Shown one piece after another: positions 35,803-43,573 of a DNA stretch of 64,000 nucleotides; positions within the stretch are counted from its first letter, which is position 1, and every line of letters begins with the position of its first letter. The translations under genes and the position numbers were made by a program. The notes under the pieces were generated by a model, which did no database searches, was not told where the DNA came from, and saw only the letters and a program-made list of their open reading frames with translations. The DNA lies in the NCBI GenBank assembly GCA_030407505.1, contig JASDDH010000017.1, forward strand, positions 1-64,000. Direction: 5' to 3'. This DNA is from Planococcus sp. APC 4015. Its GTDB lineage: Bacteria > Actinomycetota > Actinomycetes > Actinomycetales > Microbacteriaceae.

Positions 35803-36789
35803 GTGGATGAGCTCACCGACGATCGCTCCGCGCAACGCGCCCTCACGGCCGCGCATCTCTACTATGTGCAGGACCGCACCATGGAGGCCATCGCGCGCGA
35901 GTTGAAGACGTCCCGGTCCACGGTGTCGCGCCTGCTCGCGCACGCGCGGGCGACCGGCATCGTCGACATCCGCATCCGTTCGCCGTTCGAGGGGCCGCAG
36001 CTCCTCGCCGAGCGAATCGCCGAGCTCCACGACGTCGTCGCGCACGTGGTGCCGGTGCCCGACGACGCGAGCGAGGTCGATCGCCTCGAGCGGGTCTCGG
36101 TCGCCGCCGCGCACCTGATGGGCGAGCTCGTGCGACCCGATATGACGGTGGGCGTGGCCTGGGGGTCCACGACCGCCGCCATCAGCCGACGCCTCACCCC
36201 CAAGGCGGTGCACGGCACGACATTCGTGCAGCTGAACGGGTCGGGCAACACCCACTCGACCGGCCTGCTGTACGCCAGCGAGATCCTCGGTCGGTTCGCC
36301 GCCGCCTACGGCGGCAGTGCGCAGCAGTTCCCCGTGCCGGCGTTCTTCGACGATCCACGCACGAAGGAGGCGATGTGGCGGGAGCGCAGCACCCGCCGCA
36401 TCCTGGAACTGCACGCCGCCATGGACCTGGTCGTCTTCAGCACGGGATCGGCGGGCTCGCGAGTGCCGAGCCACGTGTACTCGGGCGGCTATCTCGAGGC
36501 GCGCGACCTGTCGGCCCTCGAGGCGCAGGCCGTCGTCGGCGACGTCGCGACGGTGTTCTACCGGGCGGACGGGTCCAGCGACCGCATCGCCCTCAACGAA
36601 CGCGCGACGGGGCCGCGACTCGATCTGCTGCGCCGGGTGCCACGACGTCTGTGCGTCGTCTCGGGGGTCACGAAGCTCGCGAGCCTGCGCGGCGCCCTCG
36701 CCGCGCGAATCGCCACCGACATCGTCGTCGACGAGGCCACCGCACGGGCGCTCGTGGAGGAGCCCGCACCCTCGCCCGTCATGGAATGA
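35803..36789 (+). CDS. SorC/DeoR-family sugar-binding transcriptional regulator, likely of glycerol genes
   Basis: The 328-residue protein has an N-terminal helix-turn-helix (about 15-50, MEAIARELKTSRSTVSRLLAH) and a C-terminal sugar-phosphate-binding domain of the SorC group, with VGVAWGSTT and the LNGSG segment. Such regulators bind phosphorylated sugars; glycerol 3-phosphate is a reasonable ligand here because glpD and glpK are divergent neighbours. GTG 35803 is chosen; CAGAAT ends six bases upstream, allowing a leaderless start. An upstream TTG at 35767 would run through the palindrome at 35779 and is less likely. Confidence 0.8.
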   Translation: MDELTDDRSAQRALTAAHLYYVQDRTMEAIARELKTSRSTVSRLLAHARATGIVDIRIRSPFEGPQLLAERIAELHDVVAHVVPVPDDASEVDRLERVSVAAAHLMGELVRPDMTVGVAWGSTTAAISRRLTPKAVHGTTFVQLNGSGNTHSTGLLYASEILGRFAAAYGGSAQQFPVPAFFDDPRTKEAMWRERSTRRILELHAAMDLVVFSTGSAGSRVPSHVYSGGYLEARDLSALEAQAVVGDVATVFYRADGSSDRIALNERATGPRLDLLRRVPRRLCVVSGVTKLASLRGALAARIATDIVVDEATARALVEEPAPSPVME

Positions 36790-36810
36790 AACGCCGCAGT
36801 CCGCGTTGAC

Positions 36811-36816
36811 TACACT
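36811..36816 (+). promoter_or_regulatory. -10 element (TACACT) of the riboflavin operon
   Basis: TACACT would start transcription near 36823, just upstream of the first conserved helix of the FMN riboswitch. A TTGAC immediately before it is too close to act as its -35. Confidence 0.45.
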
Positions 36817-36826
36817 CATGAGCATC

Positions 36827-36984
36827 GAGTGCTCCGGGGTCGGTGAGAATCCGAACCGGCGGTGACAGTCCGCGAACCGAGGGGTTCGGTGTCCGAAAGG
36901 ACACCGCCGAGGTTGATCCGGTGTGATTCCGGAACCGACGGTGATGCGAGGGGAGACCCACGCTAGTCCGGATGGGAGGCAGCA
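36827..36984 (+). promoter_or_regulatory. FMN riboswitch (RFN element)
   Basis: Conserved RFN blocks appear in order: GGGGTCGGTGAGAATCCGAA, CCGGCGGTGACAGTCCGCGA, a variable stem TGTCCGAAAGGACA, GATCCGGTGTGATTCCGGA, ACCGACGGTGATG, and the closing CTAGTCCGGATGGGAGG. FMN binding would reduce expression of the rib genes that follow. Between it and ribD, CTTCC (37018-37022) can pair with GGAAG (37057-37061) of the ribosome binding site, so control may be translational; no T-run terminator is seen. Confidence 0.93.
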
Positions 36985-37068
36985 CGAACGGTGTCCGACA
37001 TACGTCGGGTACCGGCGCTTCCCGTTTCCCGAGCTCGGCGATCACAGCCTGGAGCAGGAAGAGAACGG

Positions 37069-38097
37069 ATGACCACGACCGACGCGGAACGCGCGGCCAT
37101 GCGGCGCGCGCTGACCCTCGCCGCGCGCGGCCCGCGAGGCGTCAACCCGCAGGTGGGCGCCGTCGTGCTGTCGCCGTCGGGCGAGATCATCGCCGAAGGC
37201 TGGCATCGTGGCGCGGGCACCGCGCACGCCGAGGTCGACGCACTGTCGCATCTGACACCGGATGCCGCGCGCGGCGCGACCGCGGTCGTCACGCTCGAAC
37301 CCTGCAACCACACCGGTCGAACCGGACCCTGCTCGGAGGCCCTCATCGCAGCCGGCATCGCCCGCGTCGTCTACGCGGTCGACGACCCCGGCGAGAAGTC
37401 GTCGGGCGGTGCCACCCGGCTGCGCGCCGCGGGTGTCGACGTCGAATCCGGCGAACTGCAGGGCGACGCGCGTGCGCTGCTGCACGACTGGCTCACCGTG
37501 CAGCAGCTCGGTCGTCCGCACGTGACGGTGAAGTGGGCGCAGAGCCTCGACGGCCGCGCGGCCGCAGACGACGGCACGAGCCAGTGGATCACCGGCCCCG
37601 TCGCCCGGGCAGACGTGCATCGCCGCCGCTCCCTCGCCGACGCGATCGTCGTGGGCACCGGCACGCTGCTCGCCGACGACCCGGCCCTCACCGCCCGCAC
37701 CCCCGCCGGCGACCTCCACGCCCACCAACCGCGGCCGGTGGTGCTCGGCAGCCGCTCCATCCCGGTGGACGCCGCCGTGCGCCGGCATCCGCAGCCCCTC
37801 CTCCACCGCCCGGGGAACGACCTCCGCGCCGTGATGGCGGAGCTCGCAGAGCTCGGCGTGCAGCGCGTCTTCGTCGAGGGCGGGCCGACACTCGCGAGCG
37901 CGTTCGTCGACGCCGGACTCGCCGACGAGGTGCTCTCGTACGTCGCGCCCGTGCTGCTGGGCGGCCGACGCCTCGCACTCGGCGACATCGGCGTCAGCAC
38001 CATCACCGAAGCCCGGAGGCTGACCGTGGTATCCGTCGACAGACTCGGCGACGACCTTCTGATCGTCGCCACCCCACACAACCGAGGAGAGAACTGA
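37069..38097 (+). CDS. ribD: bifunctional riboflavin deaminase/reductase
   Basis: The 342-residue enzyme performs the second and third steps of riboflavin synthesis. The N-terminal deaminase has HAEVDAL and EPCNHTGRTGPCSEALI with the zinc ligands; the C-terminal reductase includes VKWAQSLDGRAA and VFVEGGPTLASAF. It is near the usual length of about 350 residues. ATG 37069 follows AGGAAGAGA; a longer frame from GTG 36991 begins right behind the riboswitch and is rejected because its GGGAGG belongs to the RFN element. Its stop overlaps the ribE start. Confidence 0.93.
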   Translation: MTTTDAERAAMRRALTLAARGPRGVNPQVGAVVLSPSGEIIAEGWHRGAGTAHAEVDALSHLTPDAARGATAVVTLEPCNHTGRTGPCSEALIAAGIARVVYAVDDPGEKSSGGATRLRAAGVDVESGELQGDARALLHDWLTVQQLGRPHVTVKWAQSLDGRAAADDGTSQWITGPVARADVHRRRSLADAIVVGTGTLLADDPALTARTPAGDLHAHQPRPVVLGSRSIPVDAAVRRHPQPLLHRPGNDLRAVMAELAELGVQRVFVEGGPTLASAFVDAGLADEVLSYVAPVLLGGRRLALGDIGVSTITEARRLTVVSVDRLGDDLLIVATPHNRGEN

Positions 38098-38768
38098 TGT
38101 TCACCGGAATCGTCGAAGAGATCGGCGAGGTCACCGCCGTCGCGCCCTCGGGTGACGGCGTGCGTCTCACCGTGCACGGACCGGCCGCGGTGTCGGATGC
38201 CGCGCACGGCGACTCGATCTCGGTCAGCGGCGTGTGCCTCACCGTCGTCGAGCAGGGCGAGGACTGGTTCACCGCCGACGTCATGAAGCAGACGCTCGAC
38301 ATGTCGACCCTCGCGGGTGTGGATGCCGGGCTCGCCGTCAACCTGGAGCGCGCCACCGTCGCGCACGGGCGACTGGGCGGACACATCGTGCAGGGGCACA
38401 TCGACGGCACCGGTGAGGTGCTCGAGGTTCGACCCGGGGCGCAATGGAGCGTGCTGCGCATCGCACTGCCCGATCACCTGGCGCCACTCGTCGTGGACAA
38501 GGGCTCGATCGCCGTCGACGGCGTCTCGCTCACGGTCAGCGCCGCCTCGGACCCTTCGACAGGCTCAGGGACCGGGGAAGCAGGTTCGGGGACCGGCGGC
38601 GGACATTGGTTCGAGGTGTCGCTCATCCCCGAGACCCTCGCCGCGACGACCCTCGGCCGCCGTGTCGCCGGTGACCACGTCAACCTCGAGACCGACATCC
38701 TGGCCCGTCATGTCCAGCGCCTGCTCGCTTTCGCCCCGACCCACACGAACGAAGGAGGCTCACGATGA
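38097..38768 (+). CDS. ribE: riboflavin synthase alpha subunit with an in-frame repeat insertion
   Basis: The 223-residue enzyme dismutates two lumazine molecules to riboflavin. It has the two internal barrel repeats: MFTGIVEEIG with SISVSGVCLTVVE in the first and GHIVQGHIDGTGEV with SIAVDGVSLTV in the second. Oddly, residues about 152-169 (DPSTGSGTGEAGSGTGGG) interrupt the second barrel between two strands where relatives have a short turn; this piece is encoded by a CTTCGACAGGCTCAG-family repeat. The reading frame is intact and the following LIPETLAATTLG is normal, so the enzyme is probably functional. It overlaps ribD and ribBA by 1-4 bases. Confidence 0.93.
   Translation: MFTGIVEEIGEVTAVAPSGDGVRLTVHGPAAVSDAAHGDSISVSGVCLTVVEQGEDWFTADVMKQTLDMSTLAGVDAGLAVNLERATVAHGRLGGHIVQGHIDGTGEVLEVRPGAQWSVLRIALPDHLAPLVVDKGSIAVDGVSLTVSAASDPSTGSGTGEAGSGTGGGHWFEVSLIPETLAATTLGRRVAGDHVNLETDILARHVQRLLAFAPTHTNEGGSR
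38551..38603 (+). repeat. repeat-family copy inside ribE
   Basis: CCTTCGACAGGCTCAGGGAC begins at 38552 and is followed by a second, shorter unit GGTTCGGGGACCGG. Both are read in frame and encode a Gly-Ser-Thr linker within riboflavin synthase. Confidence 0.7.
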
Positions 38769-40042
38769 GCCTTTCCACCATCCCCGAGGCTCTCGAGGCG
38801 CTGAAGGCGGGTAAGCCCGTCCTCGTCGCCGACGATGAGAACCGCGAGAACGAGGGCGACATCATCCTGTCGGCCGAGCTCGCCACCACGGAATGGCTCG
38901 CCTGGACGATCCGCTGGTCCAGCGGATTCCTCTGCGCCCCGATGCCCGCCGACTGGGCGGACCGCCTCGATCTGCCGCCCATGGTCGCGGTCAACGAAGA
39001 CGCCCGCGGCACGGCCTACACGGTGAGCGTCGACGCCGCTGACCGCGTGTCGACCGGCATCAGCGCCGCCGACCGCTCGCACACGCTCAACGTCCTCGCC
39101 GATCCCGCGTCGACGCCGTCCAGCGTCATCCGCCCCGGGCACGTGCTCCCGCTGCGCGCCGTCGACGGCGGCGTGCGCGAGCGCGCGGGCCACACCGAGG
39201 CGGCCGTCGACCTGATGAAGCTCGCCGGCCTCTCGCCCGTCGGAGCAATCGGAGAAGTCGTGGCCGACGACGGCAGCATGATGCGCCTGCCCGGGCTCAT
39301 CGAGCTCGGTGAACGCGAGGGTCTTCCGGTCATCACGATCGAGCAGCTCATCGCCCACCTCAACGGACTCGATTCGGGCACCGCCGCCTCGCCCGCCGTA
39401 CCCCGGCGGCGCGTGAGTCTGCGCGCCGAGGCGAAGGTCCCGACCTCGCACGGGGAGTTCCGCTTCCTCGCCTACAAGGACCGCGTCACGGGCACCGACC
39501 ACCTCGCGGTCGTCTCGGGCGACATCACCCAGGATGCCCCGCTCGTGCGGGTGCACTCCGAGTGCCTGACGGGCGAGGCGTTCGGATCGCTCAAGTGCGA
39601 GTGCGGCCCCCAGCTCGACGCGGCACTCGACGCGATCGAGCAGGACGGCGGCGTGGTCATCTACATGCGCGGTCACGAAGGCCGCGGCATCGGGCTCATC
39701 AACAAGCTGCGCGCATACAGCCTGCAGGAGCGGGGCCTCGACACCGTCGACGCGAATCTCGCGCTGGGACTGCCCGCCGACGCCCGCGACTACGCGGCGG
39801 CCGCAGGCATCCTGGCCGATCTCGGCATCGAGAAGGTGCGCCTGCTCACCAACAACACCGACAAGGTCACGCAGCTGCGCACCCTCGGGCTCGAGATCAT
39901 CGAGCAGGTGCCACTGATCGTGGGCGTCGGACCCAACAATCACCAGTACCTCGAGACGAAGCGGGACCGCATGGGACACATCCTCGGCGCCGACGACCTG
40001 CGCGACGCGCTGTCGGCCCTTCACGACGGAGCAGAGCGATGA
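38765..40042 (+). CDS. ribBA: bifunctional DHBP synthase / GTP cyclohydrolase II
   Basis: A 425-residue fusion supplying both precursors of riboflavin. The N-terminal 3,4-dihydroxy-2-butanone-4-phosphate synthase has DDENRENEGDII and RAGHTEAAVDLMKLAG. The C-terminal cyclohydrolase II has the zinc cysteines in VHSECLTGEAFGSLKCECG and the GHEGRGIGLINKLRAYSLQ motif. Both active sites look complete. It overlaps ribE by four bases and ribH by four bases, so the pathway enzymes are translationally linked. Confidence 0.96.
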   Translation: MSLSTIPEALEALKAGKPVLVADDENRENEGDIILSAELATTEWLAWTIRWSSGFLCAPMPADWADRLDLPPMVAVNEDARGTAYTVSVDAADRVSTGISAADRSHTLNVLADPASTPSSVIRPGHVLPLRAVDGGVRERAGHTEAAVDLMKLAGLSPVGAIGEVVADDGSMMRLPGLIELGEREGLPVITIEQLIAHLNGLDSGTAASPAVPRRRVSLRAEAKVPTSHGEFRFLAYKDRVTGTDHLAVVSGDITQDAPLVRVHSECLTGEAFGSLKCECGPQLDAALDAIEQDGGVVIYMRGHEGRGIGLINKLRAYSLQERGLDTVDANLALGLPADARDYAAAAGILADLGIEKVRLLTNNTDKVTQLRTLGLEIIEQVPLIVGVGPNNHQYLETKRDRMGHILGADDLRDALSALHDGAER

Positions 40043-40521
40043 GCGGCGTCGGGGCACCGCCGCCGAGCGCACCGGTCGACGCACGCGGAATCGACGTCGT
40101 CGTGATCGCGGGCACCTGGCACGACGTCATCACCGACGGCCTCATCGCCGGCGCCGAGCGCGCCCTCGTCGCCTCGGGCGCCACCTGGCGGGTCGTGCGC
40201 GTGCCCGGCTCGTTCGAGCTTCCGGTGGCGGCCAAGACGGCGCTGGATGCCGGAGCCGACGCCGTCGTGGCGCTCGGCGTCATCATCCGCGGCGGCACGC
40301 CCCACTTCGAGTTCGTCTCGTCGGCCGCGACCGACGGGCTGACACGCGTCGCGCTCGACACCGGCAAGCCCGTCGGGTTCGGCGTGCTGACCCTCGACGA
40401 CGAGAAGCAGGGTACCGATCGTGCGGGCCTGCCGGGCTCGAAAGAGGACAAGGGCTACGAGGCCGCCGACGCCGCGGTGCGCACCGCGCTCGTCCTGCGG
40501 GCACTTCGACAGGCTCAGTGA
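40039..40521 (+). CDS. ribH: 6,7-dimethyl-8-ribityllumazine synthase
   Basis: The 160-residue enzyme condenses the two pathway branches to lumazine and normally forms large shells. Family segments are VPGSFELPVAAKTAL, LGVIIRGGTPHFEFVSSAATDGL and GFGVLTLDDEKQGTDRAG. The last five residues, LRQAQ, and the TGA stop are supplied by a CTTCGACAGGCTCAGTGA repeat unit, so the repeat has replaced the natural gene end. It is the last gene of the rib operon. Confidence 0.95.
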   Translation: MSGVGAPPPSAPVDARGIDVVVIAGTWHDVITDGLIAGAERALVASGATWRVVRVPGSFELPVAAKTALDAGADAVVALGVIIRGGTPHFEFVSSAATDGLTRVALDTGKPVGFGVLTLDDEKQGTDRAGLPGSKEDKGYEAADAAVRTALVLRALRQAQ

Positions 40522-40614
40522 CCGTGTTCGGGGGTCAGTGACCGTGTTCGGGGGTCAGTGACCGTGTTCGGGGGCCAGTGACCGTGTTCGGGGGTCAGTG
40601 ACCTTGATCGGGGG
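40504..40614. repeat. tandem 20-bp repeat array beginning in the 3' end of ribH
   Basis: The core CTTCGACAGGCTCAG (40504-40518) leads into five tandem copies of TCAGTGACCGTGTTCGGGGG at 40515, 40535, 40555, 40575 and 40595, the fourth and fifth with small changes. The unit is related to the 20-base unit at 13001 read in reverse. It fills the gap after the riboflavin operon. Confidence 0.85.
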
Positions 40615-40654
40615 GTGAGGCCGACCTTGCTGGCGAGGAGGGCTGCGCCGGCCC

Positions 40655-40660
40655 TATCTT
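40655..40660 (+). promoter_or_regulatory. -10 element (TATCTT) of the small membrane protein gene
   Basis: TATCTT ends six bases before ATG 40667, right after the tandem repeat array; a leaderless transcript is predicted. Confidence 0.55.
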
Positions 40661-40666
40661 GTCGGC

Positions 40667-41023
40667 ATGGAGATCCTGCGTCACGTCGTCGTGCTCATCC
40701 ACATCACCGGCTTCGCGTTGCTCTTCGGCGGCTGGGCGGTCGAGGCATTCAGCCGTCGATTCCAGGTGAACCAGGTCATGAACGCCGGGCTGGCGATCGC
40801 CGCCGTCGCCGGACTCGCCCTCGCGGCACCATGGGGCATCTCGTACGACCTGAACTACGCGAAGATCGCTGTGAAACTCGTCGTCCTCGTCGTGATCGGT
40901 GCCCTGATGGGGATCGGCGGCGCTCGTGCCCGCAAGGGCAGCGGCGCCGTGCCGTCAGGACTGTTCTGGGCGATCGGCATCCTCACCCTGCTCAACGCCG
41001 GCGTCGCGGTGCTCTGGCGCTGA
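40667..41023 (+). CDS. small four-helix membrane protein of unknown function
   Basis: A 118-residue protein with four predicted membrane helices, about 5-25, 37-58, 65-86 and 98-116, and short charged loops (EAFSRRFQ, ARARKGSG). A histidine pair in the first helix (RHVVVLIHITGF) could bind haem or metal, as in small integral membrane proteins, but this is speculation. I do not recognise the family with certainty. It has its own leaderless-type promoter and stands alone between the rib operon and an MHS transporter. Confidence 0.7.
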   Translation: MEILRHVVVLIHITGFALLFGGWAVEAFSRRFQVNQVMNAGLAIAAVAGLALAAPWGISYDLNYAKIAVKLVVLVVIGALMGIGGARARKGSGAVPSGLFWAIGILTLLNAGVAVLWR

Positions 41024-41083
41024 CCCGCCCTCATCCGGATGGCGCGGCATCCGCCCGCAGAACAGCGCACGAACTCTCGGGGG

Positions 41084-41130
41084 TAGACTCGATCCTCGTG
41101 CCCGGAGACTCCGTCGCGGGTGCACGGTGA
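41084..41130 (+). other. possible promoter and 10-codon leader ORF upstream of the MHS transporter
   Basis: TAGACT (41084-41089) is followed eight bases later by GTG at 41098, opening a 10-codon frame (VPGDSVAGAR) that stops at 41130, 97 bases before the transporter gene. GGTGAC at its end can pair with GTCACC at 41154-41159. It may be a leader peptide or chance. Confidence 0.3.
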
Positions 41131-41227
41131 CCCAGCGCAGCGCCGCCTGACGCGTCACCTCGCGCCGCGGCCGCGCTCACCGCACCACCCCACAAGGGTG
41201 CTCCGCCACGCGTACGACAGGTTCCCC

Positions 41228-42676
41228 ATGTCCTCCCCAGCCACCACGGCCGTCTCCACCCCCGCCAATCCGCGCTCGCGCGTCATCACCGCGAGTCTCG
41301 TCGGCACGACGATCGAGTTCTACGACTTCTACGTCTACGCGACCGCGGCCGTGCTCGTCTTCCCGATCCTCTTCTTCCCGACCGGCAACGAGACCACGTC
41401 GCTGCTGCTGTCGTTCAGCGTCTTCGGCGCCGCCATGGTCGCGCGCCCGCTCGGCGCGGTCATCTTCGGCCACTTCGGCGACCGATTCGGCCGCAAGGCC
41501 ACGCTCGTGGCATCCCTCCTCACGATGGGGGTGGCGACGTTCCTCATCGGATGCCTGCCGACGTTCAACGAGATCGGGGTGTGGGCGGCCATCCTGCTGC
41601 TGGTGATGCGCCTCTTCCAGGGCTTCGCCCTCGGCGGGGAATGGTCGGGAGCCGCTCTCGTGGCCACCGAGAACGCGCCCGCCGGCAAACGCGCCTGGTA
41701 CGGCACATTCCCCCAGCTCGGCGCACCGATCGGCTTCATCATCGCCAACACGGTGTTCCTCATCATCAACTTCGCCCTCCCCCACCCCGACGGCGCGGCG
41801 CAGCGTTCCGAGGAGTTCCTCGCGTGGGGATGGCGCATCCCGTTCCTCTTCTCGGCGGTGATGGTCATCATCGGACTGTGGGTGCGTCTGCGCCTGGTCG
41901 AGTCGCAGTCGTTCACCAAGGCCGAGAAGACGGGCGTGATCCGCAAGTTCCCGCTCGGAGCAGTGCTGCGCGGCAACTGGAAGCACCTGATCCTCGGCAC
42001 GTTCATCATGCTCGCCACCTACGTGCTCTTCTATCTCATGACGAGCTTCACGCTCTCGTTCGGCACCAAGCCCACCCTGGAGGGCGCTCAGGCGGCTGCC
42101 GAGGCCGCGGGCACGCCCTTCGATGCCGCGGCCTACGTTCCGGGCCTCGGGTTCGGCTACACCGACTTCGTCATCATGCAGATCATCGGCGTGGTCTTCT
42201 TCGGCATCTTCACGATGCTGTCGGGTCCGCTCGCGGATTCGATCGGGCGCCGCAAGCTGCTCATCTGGGTGACGTCGTTCATCATCGTCTTCGGACTGAG
42301 CTTCAACGTCTTCCTCTCGCCGCAGCTCGATCCGAAGTTCACGGGTGCGCTCGTGCAGGCCTTCCTCATCTTCGGCTTCGTGCTGATGGGCTCGACGTTC
42401 GGTCCGATGGGCGCCGTGCTCCCCGAGCTCTTCCCGACGAACGTGCGGTACACCGGCTCGGCGATCTCGTACAACGTGTCGTCGATCCTGGGTGCGGCGC
42501 TCGCTCCTCTCGTCGCGGTCGCCCTGTGGGCCGCCGCCGACGGCAGCCCGTGGCTGGTCGGGGCGTATCTGACGGCCATGGGCATCCTGACGCTGATCGC
42601 GTTGATCCTGGCTCCCGAGACCAAAGACGTCGACTACGACGACGATCTCGGAGTCGGCGCGACCGGCTCGCTCTGA
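41228..42676 (+). CDS. MHS-family MFS transporter
   Basis: The 482-residue membrane protein belongs to the metabolite:H+ symporter group: it opens with ASLVGTTIEFYDFYVYATAA, and has the conserved loop GHFGDRFGRKATL and later SGPLADSIGRRKLL. Twelve helices are expected. Relatives import organic acids, betaines or shikimate; no neighbour hints at the substrate. ATG 41228 is the last reasonable start before the family core; the upstream 36 codons are not protein-like. A strong hairpin follows. Confidence 0.85.
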   Translation: MSSPATTAVSTPANPRSRVITASLVGTTIEFYDFYVYATAAVLVFPILFFPTGNETTSLLLSFSVFGAAMVARPLGAVIFGHFGDRFGRKATLVASLLTMGVATFLIGCLPTFNEIGVWAAILLLVMRLFQGFALGGEWSGAALVATENAPAGKRAWYGTFPQLGAPIGFIIANTVFLIINFALPHPDGAAQRSEEFLAWGWRIPFLFSAVMVIIGLWVRLRLVESQSFTKAEKTGVIRKFPLGAVLRGNWKHLILGTFIMLATYVLFYLMTSFTLSFGTKPTLEGAQAAAEAAGTPFDAAAYVPGLGFGYTDFVIMQIIGVVFFGIFTMLSGPLADSIGRRKLLIWVTSFIIVFGLSFNVFLSPQLDPKFTGALVQAFLIFGFVLMGSTFGPMGAVLPELFPTNVRYTGSAISYNVSSILGAALAPLVAVALWAAADGSPWLVGAYLTAMGILTLIALILAPETKDVDYDDDLGVGATGSL

Positions 42677-42688
42677 AGACCGGAACGA

Positions 42689-42724
42689 CAGGATGCCGCG
42701 TCCCGTTCGGGGCGCGGCATCCTG
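42689..42724. terminator. 17-bp hairpin between convergent genes
   Basis: CAGGATGCCGCGTCCCG and CGGGGCGCGGCATCCTG pair over 17 bases with one wobble and a two-base loop. It lies between the convergent MHS transporter and ABC-2 permease genes and should stop transcription from both sides. The stem contains GGATGCC and GGCATCC. Confidence 0.82.
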
Positions 42725-42739
42725 ACGTCCGCGCACGGG

Positions 42740-43573
42740 TCAGTCCAGGAACAGCGCCCGCAGCCGCTTCGTCGTGAAGACGAGGCCCACGGCGATCATG
42801 ACGACGTAGTAGAGGACGTGCCACAGCATGTCGGCGCTCAGGATCCCGGTCGTCAGGCCCCTCACGAGTTCGACGCCGTGCCACAGGGGGAACGCCATGA
42901 TCACGCCCTGGATCCACTCGGGGTAGATCGTGATCGGGTACAGCGTCGCCGAGAAGAGGAACATCGGCAGCAGGACGAAATTGATCCAGTCCATCTGCTG
43001 GAACGTCTTCATGTAGCTCGTCACGGCCATGCCCAGGCTCGCGAATCCGAAAGCGATCAGCACCACCGCGGGGAGCGCCAGGATCGCCGTCCAGGCGAGG
43101 TTGAGACCCATGAGCTGCATGACGACCATGAAGCCGGTGGCGTACAGCAGACCGCGCAGCAGCGCGTACAGGATCTCGCCGAGCGCGACATCGAGAGGAC
43201 CGAGCGAGGTCGCCAGCATCCCCTCGTAGAGCTTCCCGTAGTTGAGCTTGAAGAACACGTTCCATGTCGAGTCGTAGATCGCACCGTTCATCGCCGACGT
43301 CGCGAGCAGCGCCGGTGCGATGAACGCGGCATACGGCACCTCGACGCCGCCTGAGGTCTGCACCGCACCGATCAGCGCGCCCAGGCCGATGCCCATGGAC
43401 AACAGGTAGAACACCGGCTCGAAGAATCCCGAGAGCACCACGGCCCAGCTCGACGAGCGCGTGGCCAGAAGACCGCGTTGCACGACCGCGCCCGGGTTGC
43501 CCGCCCACAGCGCCCGCACCCCGCCCGCGCGCATCGACTGCTCCTGCCTCCGGGCGGGTCGGACGTGGCTCAT
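42740..43573 (-). CDS. ABC-2 type exporter permease (second)
   Basis: A 277-residue membrane protein with about six helices and the ABC-2/NodJ look: SGFFEPVFYLLSMGIGLGALIG near the start, FIAPALLATSAMNGAIYDSTWNV and PMFLFSATLYPITIYPEWIQ later. It pairs with the next permease and the ATPase to export a drug, lipid or polysaccharide. Its ATG overlaps the upstream permease stop (ATGA). It is a paralogue of that permease, so the channel would be a heterodimer. Confidence 0.86.
   Translation of the reverse strand: MSHVRPARRQEQSMRAGGVRALWAGNPGAVVQRGLLATRSSSWAVVLSGFFEPVFYLLSMGIGLGALIGAVQTSGGVEVPYAAFIAPALLATSAMNGAIYDSTWNVFFKLNYGKLYEGMLATSLGPLDVALGEILYALLRGLLYATGFMVVMQLMGLNLAWTAILALPAVVLIAFGFASLGMAVTSYMKTFQQMDWINFVLLPMFLFSATLYPITIYPEWIQGVIMAFPLWHGVELVRGLTTGILSADMLWHVLYYVVMIAVGLVFTTKRLRALFLD

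Noticed and set aside
36991..37068. upstream GTG start for ribD
   Set aside because: The purine-rich sequence before it is the conserved 3' end of the FMN riboswitch, and the added residues are not part of the deaminase fold.
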